Positions 1-6,734 of a stretch of DNA of 9,148 bases are shown here, in pieces; position 1 is the stretch's first letter, and every line of letters starts with the position of its first letter. The stretch spans positions 1 to 9,148 of the forward strand of contig JADFQR010000032.1 in NCBI GenBank assembly GCA_022561735.1, written 5' to 3'. A program made the translations under genes and the position numbers. Source of the DNA: Chloroflexota bacterium (GTDB lineage Bacteria; Chloroflexota; Dehalococcoidia; UBA1151). The notes below the pieces were generated by a model. That model searched no databases, had not been told where the DNA came from, and saw nothing but the letters and a program-made list of their open reading frames with translations.

Positions 1-945
1 TCCGAGGGTGGGTGGATTACGACGAAAGACCTCGCGGACCACCACTCAGACTGGGACGTGCCGATACACACCGAGTACCGGGGCGTCGATGTGTGGGAGT
101 GCCCGCCGAACGGCCAGGGCATCGCCGCCCTGATGGCGCTAAATATCGCGGAAGGCTTCGACATCTCGGGCATGGGGTTCCAGTCCCCGGACACTTATCA
201 CCACCTGATCGAGTCGATGCGACTCGGTTTCAGCGACGCGCTGGACTACGTCGCAGACCCGCGGGTTACGGAGGTTCCGATCGGGATGCTCCTGGACAAG
301 AAACGGGCGGACGAGCGCCGGACGCTGATTAGCGGTGGCCGGGCGATGGAAAACGTGGGATCCGGGATGCCGTACCCGAACTCGGACACCGTTTACCTGA
401 CGGTTGTGGACGGCGAGGGCAACGCCTGTTCCTTCATCAACAGCCTGTTCAAAGGCTTCGGCAGCGGGATGGTGGTGCCGACCACGGGTATCGCACTCCA
501 GAACCGTGGCGCGCTGTTCTCCCTGGACTCGAACCACCCGAACTTTGTAAAGGGCGGAAAGCGGCCGTTCCAGACCATCATTCCGGCGATGGCCACCCGC
601 GACGGTGAGATGTGGCTCAGCTTCGGCGTGATGGGCGGGTTCATGCAGCCGCAGGGCCACCTGCAGGTCATATCCAACATGGTCGACTTCAACCTGGACT
701 CGCAGCAGGCGCTCGATGCGCTTCGCTTCCGCGTATTCCTGGAGTCCGGCACCATCGGGCTTGAGGCGGGAGTTGACCCGGACACGGTGAAAGACCTGCA
801 ACGACGCGGTCACCGGGTGAAGATCGCAGACGGGTACGAGCGCGTCGGGTACGGCGGCGGACAGATCGTTTCACGCGACCCGGAGACGGGGGTGCTGGTG
901 GCCGGTTCAGAGCCGCGCAAGGACGGCGCTGCGGTCGGTTTCTAG
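1..945 (+). CDS. Gamma-glutamyltransferase-family protein, 5'-truncated (C-terminal 314 residues)
   Basis: This is an N-terminal nucleophile hydrolase of the gamma-glutamyltranspeptidase family. Such enzymes cleave gamma-glutamyl or related amide bonds after self-cleavage into two subunits. The frame is open from base 1 (SEGGWITTKDLADHHSDW), so the start lies outside the window. The end of the large subunit is followed by the processing site: Thr130 of the visible fragment (bases 388-390) in SDTVYLTVVDGEGN corresponds to the catalytic Thr of E. coli GGT (TTHYSVVD). About 185 residues follow, a normal small-subunit length. Downstream come NRGALFSLD and GVMGGFMQPQGH. These replace the NNQMDDFS and PGGSRI motifs of classical glutathione GGTs, so this looks like the YwrD-like branch, whose substrate is uncertain. 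A periplasmic or extracellular location is usual for the family, but the signal region is not visible. The fold is sure; glutathione as substrate is not. Confidence 0.93.
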   Translation, partial: SEGGWITTKDLADHHSDWDVPIHTEYRGVDVWECPPNGQGIAALMALNIAEGFDISGMGFQSPDTYHHLIESMRLGFSDALDYVADPRVTEVPIGMLLDKKRADERRTLISGGRAMENVGSGMPYPNSDTVYLTVVDGEGNACSFINSLFKGFGSGMVVPTTGIALQNRGALFSLDSNHPNFVKGGKRPFQTIIPAMATRDGEMWLSFGVMGGFMQPQGHLQVISNMVDFNLDSQQALDALRFRVFLESGTIGLEAGVDPDTVKDLQRRGHRVKIADGYERVGYGGGQIVSRDPETGVLVAGSEPRKDGAAVGF

Positions 946-990
946 GGGTGACCAACCTTTCCTTGAGCCTGATACTCGCGGCCGTCCCCT

Positions 991-1031
991 GATGCCGGTG
1001 GGGGTTCCGGGGGCGGTTAACTACCGGCGTC
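991..1031 (+). other. Inverted repeat downstream of the GGT-family gene
   Basis: GATGCCGGT (991-999) pairs with ACCGGCGTC (1023-1031): eight Watson-Crick pairs plus one G-T pair, with a 23-nt loop. It begins 45 bases after the stop codon. No T-run follows, so it is not a textbook intrinsic terminator. It may be an RNA 3' end structure or chance. The rest of the 946-1177 gap shows no convincing promoter. Confidence 0.25.
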
Positions 1032-1177
1032 TCAGCCCGAATCGCGACCCACCTCCGACCTTCTTCCTGCTGTACAGGTGCACAGACCGGGGAGGGAGCA
1101 GACAACGAATCCTTTTCTGATTCAGGAAGGGGCCCGGGGTTGATTACTCAAGGGCAGCTAGACAGAAGGACAGCCGA

Positions 1178-2080
1178 ATGAAGATCGGATTCATCGGGCT
1201 CGGCAACATGGGCCGGCACATGGCGCTGCACGTCATCGAGGGCGGTCACGATCTGACCGTGTTTGACCTCGTACGAGAGGCCGGCCGTCCGCTGGAAGAT
1301 GCCGGCGCGACATGGGCGTCAAGTCCCGCAGAGGCTGCGCGCGGGGCGGACATTGTTTTCACTTCACTGCCCATGCCCGCCAATGTGCTCGAGGTAGCAA
1401 CCGGTGAGGGCGGGGTGCTCTCCGCGATATCGCCCGGGGCCGTGTTCGTGGACCTCAGTACCATCGACCCCGATACGGCGATGACGCTTGACGCGGCGGT
1501 CCGGGCCGCTGGAGCGCATGCGCTCGATTCTCCGGTAAGCGGCGGCACAACCGGCGCAGAACGGGGCGACCTGTGCCTCATGGTTGGCGGCGACCGCGAT
1601 GTGTTCGAGCGCGTCGCGCCCGTCTTAAACCTGATCGGTGACGCTGAGAAGCTTGTTTACTGCGGAAAAATCGGCTCCGGCTCGATCTGCAAACTGGCCA
1701 ACAACCTGATCGCATTGAGCACCGGCGTGATCCTGGCAGAAGCGTTCGGCATGGCGATGAAGGCCGGGGTCGATGCGAGGACGCTTTACGACGTGATAAC
1801 GGCGTCCTCCGGAGACAGCGCGGCGCTGCGCGGCTGGGGCAGTTCTATCCTCAAAGGCAACTTCGAGCCGGGGTTCATGGTGGACCTTGCGGCGAAGGAC
1901 GTCGGGCTGGCGACCCAGCTCGGCAGGTCTCTCGGCCTTCCGATGGAAACGGCAAACCTGGCGCAACAGCGGTTTATCGACGCACAGAGGCGAGGCTGGG
2001 GCCGCGATGCGACCCCGGCGATAGCGCGTTTTCAGGAAGAGCGCGCCGGGATCGAGTTCCGGTTTCCGGAAGAAGACTAG
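1178..2080 (+). CDS. NAD(P)-dependent beta-hydroxyacid dehydrogenase (3-hydroxyisobutyrate dehydrogenase family)
   Basis: A 300-residue cytosolic oxidoreductase of the family that includes 3-hydroxyisobutyrate dehydrogenase (MmsB), tartronate semialdehyde reductase (GarR) and GLYR1; 300 residues is the usual length. The N-terminal Rossmann fold starts with GFIGLGNMG (residues 4-12), the GxGxxG nucleotide loop. The substrate-binding segment SPVSGGTTGAERGDL lies at 118-132. The catalytic Lys is K172 within GSGSICKLANN (166-176), and a second conserved Lys is at 240 in the C-terminal helical domain (AAKDVGLA). ATG at 1178 follows AGAAGGA (1164-1170) with a 7-nt gap, which fixes the start. It is separated from the GGT gene by 232 bases and from the regulator by 340, so it may be transcribed alone. 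The exact substrate cannot be read from sequence; 3-hydroxyisobutyrate, 2-hydroxy-3-oxopropionate and other small beta-hydroxyacids are all possible. Confidence 0.93.
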   Translation: MKIGFIGLGNMGRHMALHVIEGGHDLTVFDLVREAGRPLEDAGATWASSPAEAARGADIVFTSLPMPANVLEVATGEGGVLSAISPGAVFVDLSTIDPDTAMTLDAAVRAAGAHALDSPVSGGTTGAERGDLCLMVGGDRDVFERVAPVLNLIGDAEKLVYCGKIGSGSICKLANNLIALSTGVILAEAFGMAMKAGVDARTLYDVITASSGDSAALRGWGSSILKGNFEPGFMVDLAAKDVGLATQLGRSLGLPMETANLAQQRFIDAQRRGWGRDATPAIARFQEERAGIEFRFPEED

Positions 2081-2318
2081 ACCGGGAGCGGGCCTCGAAC
2101 GCCTGGCAAGCACCGGCCCTTCAATACCCCCGGGGAGCTGCGTTGACGCGCAGATACGGGCAGTCGCCACTCTCTCAGCCTTCCAGCGGCAGGATGGGAT
2201 GACGACATCCATCTGACACCGGAGTCGTTGCGAAACGGGCCCCGGCCCTGCGCGTTGCGATCGACCATCCTGAGCCGATGATGACGCGTACGCCCCTTTC
2301 AATTCCCGATAGCACTGT

Positions 2319-2348
2319 TTAGTACCCTTTTACACACTTTTGTAGAAT
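2319..2348 (+). promoter_or_regulatory. Candidate promoter of the regulator gene
   Basis: TAGAAT at 2343-2348 matches five of six bases of the -10 consensus. The best -35 at normal spacing is poor (TTAGTA, 2319-2324, 18-base spacer). It lies in the AT-rich island, about 70 bases before the start codon. The weak -35 fits a promoter that needs an activator, or a chance match. Confidence 0.35.
2328..2347. promoter_or_regulatory. Operator-like dyad overlapping the candidate -10
   Basis: TTTTACA (2328-2334) and TGTAGAA (2341-2347) form an inverted repeat matching at six of seven positions across a 6-base spacer, overlapping the -10 candidate. The 10-mer CCCTTTTACA that contains the left half-site (2325-2334) recurs exactly at 2394-2403, next to the ribosome binding site. 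This arrangement would suit autoregulation by the downstream DNA-binding protein; that is inference. Confidence 0.35.
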
Positions 2349-2405
2349 ACATTGGAGTTCTGCCCCTGATTTGATAGCAACGGGCGTATTTTTCCCTTTT
2401 ACATG

Positions 2406-2413
2406 AGAGGTGA
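2406..2413 (+). promoter_or_regulatory. Ribosome binding site that sets the regulator start at 2421
   Basis: AGAGGTGA closely matches the anti-Shine-Dalgarno complement and ends 7 bases before ATG 2421. The in-frame ATG at 2403 would place this site inside the coding sequence and has no site of its own. Confidence 0.75.
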
Positions 2414-2420
2414 GACATCG

Positions 2421-3380
2421 ATGGCCAGCCTGAAGGTCCGGGACGTCGCCGCACGGCTGAACGTCAGCGAAAAGACCGTTTACAAGTGGCTGTCGAAGGG
2501 GTTCATCCCCGCAACCAAGCTGGGGCGGACCTGGGTGGTCACGGAGGAAGCGCTGGAGGCGGTGCTGGCGACGCCGGTATCGGCCGCTGCGCCAGCGAGT
2601 CCCGCTGCGCCGGGGCAATCCCGGGCGCCGGCTCGCGGCAGGGCCGCTGAAATATCCCGTAATACGGCCAGTACGGGGGTGGCGCAGGAGTTGGACACCC
2701 TGGGCCGGATCAACGCCCTTGCCGAGGGCGCCATTCGCACGGGCATCGAGGCGGTGTTGTTGCCGAGAAGCGGCAGCGATGAGACAAAACGCGCCATAGG
2801 TGAGGCGCTTGAAGAGGCACACGGCGAGATACTCCTTCACGGCATCGGGCTTCGGGAGTTCTTCGGTGATATGGACTACACGCCGGTGTTGCGGCGCATG
2901 GTGGAGGAGGACAGGCATGTCTCCGTCCGAGCGCTGCTTGTGCATCCGCTCAGTGACTTCGCCCGCGCCCGCGCCGTGGCCGAGATCGGCACCCAGTTCG
3001 TCGATGAATCCAGCTTCCGCGCGGGGCCGTTGTTTGGCGACAGCTGGCGGAGTCTGAACGTAATTTCATCACTTCGCAGGGCAGCGCGGGAGTGCCGCAA
3101 CGCCTCCATAGACGTCCGCATCGCAGACCACTGGCCGTCCGTCTACCTGTTCATGACGGAGAGCTGCTGCTTTGTAGAGACCTACCACTTCGGCAGGCCC
3201 GCGTCCGGTCCTGACGGCTCGTCGATCGATGGGCTCGTCCCTATCTTGAAGTTGTCAGCGGATGCGCCCTACTACCGGCTGTTGCGGAGCCACTTCGATT
3301 ACGTGTGGAGCGGGGCAAACCCGTACATCAGGGTCCAGACACTTGAAGAGGTTGCCGAAACGATCAAGATCAGCATCTAA
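2421..3380 (+). CDS. HTH (excisionase/MerR-like) DNA-binding protein with a degenerate phospholipase-D-like C-terminal domain
   Basis: A 319-residue predicted regulator. Residues 3-50 are a helix-turn-helix domain of the HTH_17 type (KVRDVAARLNVSEKTVYKWL, then a KLGRTWVV wing-like segment). Residues 51-80 form an Ala/Pro/Arg-rich linker. Residues 90-319 form an alpha/beta domain resembling the PLD superfamily: AHGEILLHGIGLREFF near 133-148, ALLVHPLSD near 171-179, FVETYHFGRP near 251-260 and a closing YYRLLRSHFDYVW near 284-296. No HxKxxxxD catalytic motif is visible in either half, so a sensing or dimerising role is more likely than phosphodiesterase activity. The gene reads toward the inositol-lipid genes, 216 bases away. 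Candidate operator repeats precede it. Confidence in the HTH is high; the PLD-like assignment is moderate and the ligand is unknown. Confidence 0.85.
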   Translation: MASLKVRDVAARLNVSEKTVYKWLSKGFIPATKLGRTWVVTEEALEAVLATPVSAAAPASPAAPGQSRAPARGRAAEISRNTASTGVAQELDTLGRINALAEGAIRTGIEAVLLPRSGSDETKRAIGEALEEAHGEILLHGIGLREFFGDMDYTPVLRRMVEEDRHVSVRALLVHPLSDFARARAVAEIGTQFVDESSFRAGPLFGDSWRSLNVISSLRRAARECRNASIDVRIADHWPSVYLFMTESCCFVETYHFGRPASGPDGSSIDGLVPILKLSADAPYYRLLRSHFDYVWSGANPYIRVQTLEEVAETIKISI

Positions 3381-3439
3381 TTTCTGAACCGGGATACCTT
3401 GAAGAGCGAGCGACGGCCCCGGCCGCCCTGTGGTGGAAG

Positions 3440-3463
3440 GTTCCGGAACTTGCCGGTACGGCA
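3440..3463. promoter_or_regulatory. Two adjacent short palindromes upstream of ino1
   Basis: GTTCCGGAAC (3440-3449) is a perfect 10-base palindrome. It is followed at once by TGCCG-GTA-CGGCA (3451-3463), a 5-bp hairpin with a 3-base loop. They lie about 135 bases before the TTG start of ino1, in the gap after the regulator gene. They could be protein-binding sites or leader RNA structure. A TTGCCG at 3450-3455 resembles a -35 box, but no good -10 follows at normal spacing. Confidence 0.3.
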
Positions 3464-3582
3464 CGTCGAATAAACGTCCCAATGGGCCGCCGGCCGTCAA
3501 TAACATCGAACTACGGAGCGGCCGTCTATGCCGCGCGCCTGCTGCACAAGACCGGCAGGCGGAACTGAATCGCAACATTACC

Positions 3583-3588
3583 AGGGGT
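3583..3588 (+). promoter_or_regulatory. Ribosome binding site supporting the TTG start of ino1
   Basis: AGGGGT ends 8 bases before TTG 3597, which is directly followed by the conserved Rossmann start [12 protein letters not shown]. This favours 3597 over the in-frame ATG at 3528, although a GGAG at 3515-3518 also precedes that ATG. Confidence 0.55.
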
Positions 3589-3596
3589 CAAAAATA

Positions 3597-4742
3597 TTGG
3601 GCAAGATCAACGTCGCCATAGTGGGAGTGGGCAACTGCGCCTCGTCACTCGTACAGGGCGTACACAAGTACCGGGAAGCTGAAGAGGGCATCGATATCCC
3701 GGGCATCATGCACACGGTGCTGGGCGAGTATCACATCGGCGATATTGACGTGGTGGCGGCGTTCGACGTTGACGTTGACAAGGTGGGCAAAGACCTTTCC
3801 GAGGCGATCGCATCGGGCCAGAACAACACCGTGCAGTTCCACGATGTCCCGCACACCGGCGTCACGGTTGAGCGCGGCATGACGCACGACGGAATCGGCC
3901 AGTATCTGTCCGAAGTGATCACGGTAAATCACGACCCGTCGACACCCGGCGGGCAGACGGCAGACATCGTCAACATCCTGCGCGAGCGAGAAGTTGACGT
4001 GATGATCAGTTACCTCCCCGTCGGCTCGGAAGAGGCGACAAAGTGGTACGTAGAACAGGCGCTGGCGGCGGGAGTTGGCTTCGTTAACTGCATCCCGGTG
4101 TTCATCGCCAGGGAGCCGTACTGGCAGAAGAGGTTTGAGGACAAGGGCCTCCCGATCGTTGGCGACGACATCAAGTCACAGGTTGGCGCCACGATCATTC
4201 ACCGGGTGCTCACCCGCCTGTTCGCCGATCGCGGCGTGCAGCTTGACCGCACTTACCAGCTCAACTTCGGGGGAAATACCGACTTCCTGAACATGCTGGA
4301 GCGGTCCCGGCTTGTCTCCAAGAAGATCTCGAAGACGGCGGCGGTCAAGTCGCAGCTTGAACAGGAGATCAGCACGGATGACGTGCACATCGGCCCGTCT
4401 GACCACGTGCCGTGGCTCAAAGACCGCAAATGGGCCTACATCCGCCTCGAGGGCACATCGTTCGGCGACGTGCCGCTCAACATTGAGCTCAAGCTGGAAG
4501 TCCACGACAGCCCCAACTCGGCCGGCGTTGCGGTGGACGCCATAAGGTGCGCGAAGATCGCGATGGACAACGGCGTATCCGGCGCAGTGCAGGCGCCATC
4601 GGCGTACTTCATGAAGTCGCCGCCGGTGCAGTACACCGATGACGAGGCCCGCCAGATGGTGGAGCTATTTGCGGGCGGCGACATGAACCCCGAGAATAAC
4701 TTCACTGCGCGAAAGTTCAGCGGAATCCCGGACGAGAAGTAA
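3597..4742 (+). CDS. ino1: Inositol-3-phosphate synthase (myo-inositol-1-phosphate synthase), actinobacterial type
   Basis: A cytosolic NAD-dependent enzyme that converts glucose 6-phosphate to 1D-myo-inositol 3-phosphate, the entry step to inositol lipids. It is 381 residues from the TTG start. Recalled similarity to M. tuberculosis Ino1 is very close: [18 protein letters not shown] at the N-terminal NAD loop, then [78 protein letters not shown] and DSPNSAGV; the Lys and Asp residues of these blocks form the active site in the family. The pimA-like and phosphatidyltransferase genes follow on the same strand with gaps of 86 and 62 bases, consistent with one operon. A 23-residue N-terminal extension from ATG 3528 is possible; its codons (AGA, ATA, repeated TGC) look non-coding. 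Confidence 0.96.
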   Translation: MGKINVAIVGVGNCASSLVQGVHKYREAEEGIDIPGIMHTVLGEYHIGDIDVVAAFDVDVDKVGKDLSEAIASGQNNTVQFHDVPHTGVTVERGMTHDGIGQYLSEVITVNHDPSTPGGQTADIVNILREREVDVMISYLPVGSEEATKWYVEQALAAGVGFVNCIPVFIAREPYWQKRFEDKGLPIVGDDIKSQVGATIIHRVLTRLFADRGVQLDRTYQLNFGGNTDFLNMLERSRLVSKKISKTAAVKSQLEQEISTDDVHIGPSDHVPWLKDRKWAYIRLEGTSFGDVPLNIELKLEVHDSPNSAGVAVDAIRCAKIAMDNGVSGAVQAPSAYFMKSPPVQYTDDEARQMVELFAGGDMNPENNFTARKFSGIPDEK

Positions 4743-4780
4743 CAGAAGAGAACCGGAACGCAAAACGCCGCCGGGTACGC

Positions 4781-4801
4781 CGGGCACGCTGATCGTGCCT
4801 G
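4781..4801 (+). other. Stem-loop between ino1 and the pimA-like gene
   Basis: GGCACG (4783-4788) pairs with CGTGCC (4794-4799) around the loop CTGAT. A G-T pair and a C-G pair extend it to eight pairs (4781-4801). It lies 13 bases before the GGGAGG ribosome binding site and has no T-run after it. It is more likely an RNA processing or translation-modulating hairpin than a terminator. Confidence 0.4.
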
Positions 4802-4814
4802 ACACAAAGTTAGC

Positions 4815-4820
4815 GGGAGG
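4815..4820 (+). promoter_or_regulatory. Ribosome binding site pointing to an AUC start codon
   Basis: GGGAGG with an 8-base gap to ATC 4829. No ATG, GTG or TTG occurs in this frame between the upstream stop TAG (4811-4813) and GTG 4877, so this site serves either the ATC or nothing in frame. Confidence 0.6.
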
Positions 4821-4828
4821 ACGAGCCG

Positions 4829-5953
4829 ATCAAGATCGCTCTGGTTTCCCCCTACGACTTCGCGTACCCGGGCGGCGTGACGACCCACATATCGCGCCTC
4901 GCTGACCAGTTCACGGCGCGAGGGCATCAGGTCCACGTACTGGCGCCGTGTTCCGGGGACCCCGGTGCAATAGAGGGTTACGAATTCGTGCCATGCGGCA
5001 GGCCGGTGCCCGTGCCGATCGGCGGCTCCGTGGCCCGTGTGTCTCTGACGATCTGGAAGCGGCCATCACTGCTGCGTAACGGCGGCTTTGACGTAGTACA
5101 CATCCAGGAGCCGTTCGCTCCGGTCCCGCCTATCCTGGGGGCGCGGTCATCGTCAGCGCTCACGATCGGCACGTTCCACGCGTTTCACGAGCACGGCCAC
5201 CTGTACCGGATGTCAAAGTACATGCTGCGAGCGACGCCGCGGCGACTTGATGGGCGCATCGCCGTATCCAACGCCGCCCGGCAGTATGTGGACAAGTTTT
5301 TCCCCGGCGATTACGAAGTGATCCCGAACGGCATCGATTACGACCGCTTCGCCACACCGGCCCCGCGGCTGGAAGAGTTCGACGATGGCCGGATAAACAT
5401 CGTGTTTGTCGGCCGACTCGAAAAACGGAAGGGCCTCCGTTACCTGCTGGCCGCGTACGCCGAGCTCAAGTGGGACTATCCGGAGTTACGGCTTATTGTC
5501 GTGGGGCCGGGTGAGCCAGACACCGATTCTCAGCGCGTGATGAGTGAGCGCAACCTGACGGACGTGGTTTTTGCCGGGCGGGTCTCGGACGACATGCTGC
5601 CCCGCTACTACCAGGCGTCAGACATATTTTGTAGCCCGGCGACGGGCAGTGAGAGTTTCGGCATCGTTTTACTGGAGGCGATGGCCGCCGGGATCCCGAT
5701 AGTCGCCTCAGACATCCGGGGATATCAAGACGTGGTCACCCACGGCGTTGAGGGACTCCTGGCGCGGCCGCGCGACGGGATCGCGCTGGCCGGCGCTTTA
5801 CGGATTTTGATAGAGGACCGGGCGCTGCGTGACCGGATGGGAGCCGCCGGTCGCCTCGAGTCACAGAAGTATCGCTGGTCAGCCGTCGCGTCCCGCGTGC
5901 TGGAGTTTTACAAACGTACCGCCGCCCGGCCGGAGTTGGCCGGGACCGTCTAA
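4829..5953 (+). CDS. PimA-like GT4 glycosyltransferase (phosphatidylinositol mannosyltransferase-like), apparent AUC start
   Basis: A GT-B fold retaining glycosyltransferase, expected at the inner face of the membrane, moving a sugar (GDP-mannose in PimA) onto an inositol lipid. Counting from ATC 4829 it is 374 residues. Y9 and G16 in VSPYDFAYPGGV align with Y9 and G16 of mycobacterial PimA (VCPYSFDVPGGV). Further motifs are HIQEPFAP (91-98), FHAFHEH (116-122), NGID (167-170), GRLEKRKG (195-202, with the R and K that bind the donor phosphates) and ESFGIVLLE (275-283, the E-x7-E motif). The start is odd: homology and the ribosome binding site place it at an AUC codon, while the first conventional start, GTG 4877, would remove the first beta strand and the GG loop. 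Neighbours ino1 and a phosphatidylinositol-phosphate synthase-like gene support an inositol-lipid acceptor. Other GT4 lipid glycosyltransferase roles remain possible. Confidence 0.88.
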   Translation: MKIALVSPYDFAYPGGVTTHISRLADQFTARGHQVHVLAPCSGDPGAIEGYEFVPCGRPVPVPIGGSVARVSLTIWKRPSLLRNGGFDVVHIQEPFAPVPPILGARSSSALTIGTFHAFHEHGHLYRMSKYMLRATPRRLDGRIAVSNAARQYVDKFFPGDYEVIPNGIDYDRFATPAPRLEEFDDGRINIVFVGRLEKRKGLRYLLAAYAELKWDYPELRLIVVGPGEPDTDSQRVMSERNLTDVVFAGRVSDDMLPRYYQASDIFCSPATGSESFGIVLLEAMAAGIPIVASDIRGYQDVVTHGVEGLLARPRDGIALAGALRILIEDRALRDRMGAAGRLESQKYRWSAVASRVLEFYKRTAARPELAGTV

Positions 5954-6015
5954 CGGCGCCGCCGGAAAACCTGACGAGCTATAAACCGAAAGAGCCGGAA
6001 AGGCCAGAGGAACGC

Positions 6016-6624
6016 GTGCCCAGCCTCCAGACCGCCCGCTACGCACTGCGCGGCAAAATCGCCCGGTGGTTTGAAGAGCCGGCCGCCGCGGCTTTGAGCA
6101 AGATCGGGTTCTCGGCAAACCTGGCGACGATGACCGGAACCGGGGTAGCGGTGGGCGCCGGAGCGGCCGCCGCAGACGGCCGGTTCTTACTCGCCGGCGC
6201 CCTGGTAGTCCTGGGCGCAGTGTTTGACATGCTGGACGGCGGCATCGCCCGGCTGACCGGCAAAGTATCACGCCGCGGGGCGCTGCTTGACTCGGTCATG
6301 GACCGCGTGTCTGAGGGCGCCCTGCTGCTGGGACTCCTCATCTTCTACACCCGCGGGGAGACGTTTGACCAGACCCTGGCGATACTGGCGTTCGTCGCAT
6401 TCTCCGGGTCGATGATGGTGAGCTACGTTCGCGCCCGCGCCGAGGGATTGGGGATGAAGGGCACGGCCGGGTTCGCGACGAGGCCCGAGCGCGTCGTGGT
6501 CATCGCTGTAACACTCGGGATAAATCAGCCTGACTGGGGTCTATGGATACTTGCGATAGCCACGCCGCTCAGCGCGTTATATCGTTTCTGGGCCGAGTGG
6601 AAGACCGCCGGCGAAGTCGATTGA
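6016..6624 (+). CDS. CDP-alcohol phosphatidyltransferase, phosphatidylinositol-phosphate synthase-like
   Basis: A 202-residue integral membrane enzyme that transfers a phosphatidyl group from a CDP-lipid to an alcohol. The family signature is complete: D71xxD74GxxAR79, eight residues, then G88xxxD92xxxD96; the four Asp bind metal and perform catalysis. Hydrophobic segments fall near 33-52, 57-70, 101-111, 119-137, 157-170 and 175-190, matching the usual six helices. The segment VSYVRARAEGLG (135-146) followed by RPERVVV (156-162) is typical of the PgsA1/phosphatidylinositol-phosphate synthase branch, which uses inositol 1-phosphate, the product of Ino1. A GTG start is preceded by AGAGGA (6006-6011). 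It lies 62 bases after the pimA-like gene. Alternatives are phosphatidylglycerophosphate synthase or another inositol-phospholipid synthase; the ino1 and pimA-like neighbours favour inositol. Confidence 0.9.
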   Translation: MPSLQTARYALRGKIARWFEEPAAAALSKIGFSANLATMTGTGVAVGAGAAAADGRFLLAGALVVLGAVFDMLDGGIARLTGKVSRRGALLDSVMDRVSEGALLLGLLIFYTRGETFDQTLAILAFVAFSGSMMVSYVRARAEGLGMKGTAGFATRPERVVVIAVTLGINQPDWGLWILAIATPLSALYRFWAEWKTAGEVD

Positions 6625-6734
6625 CGCCGGTCACCCGGGGCGACGGCGAGGGGCGTCAGGAGACGCCGAACCCGAACCAACGGTCACGACGTATCACGTA
6701 CCGCACAATGAGCAGAATCACGAATACCACGATC

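Larger units (their letters stand above)
2081..2420. other. Non-coding gap upstream of the regulator gene
   Basis: 340 bases with no convincing coding frame. The left two thirds is GC-rich and holds a small hairpin, GATG(G)GATG / CATCCATC, around 2193-2213, with a four-base loop and one bulged G. The last 110 bases are markedly AT-rich and carry the promoter/operator-like elements listed separately. No intrinsic terminator for the dehydrogenase gene is evident. Confidence 0.6.

Noticed and set aside
139..813. Minus-strand frames opposite the GGT gene
   Set aside because: His/Arg/Val-rich translations with no domain, typical mirror frames of a high-GC gene on the other strand.
2403..2420. ATG 2403 as the regulator start
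   Set aside because: The best ribosome binding site lies between this ATG and ATG 2421, so it serves the latter.
1625..2945. Minus-strand frames opposite the dehydrogenase and regulator genes
   Set aside because: They lack ribosome sites and recognisable domains and lie across confident + strand genes.
3528..3596. ATG 3528 as the ino1 start
   Set aside because: It adds 23 residues with poor codon content; TTG 3597 has AGGGGT at good spacing and begins at the conserved domain. This is not fully excluded, since GGAG lies before ATG 3528.
4877..5953. GTG 4877 as the start of the glycosyltransferase
   Set aside because: It would remove the conserved first strand and GG loop that are encoded in frame upstream, and it has no ribosome binding site of its own.
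6543..6734. ATG 6543 as the protease start
   Set aside because: It overlaps the preceding gene by 82 bases and would put 64 polar, unconserved residues before the signal peptide.
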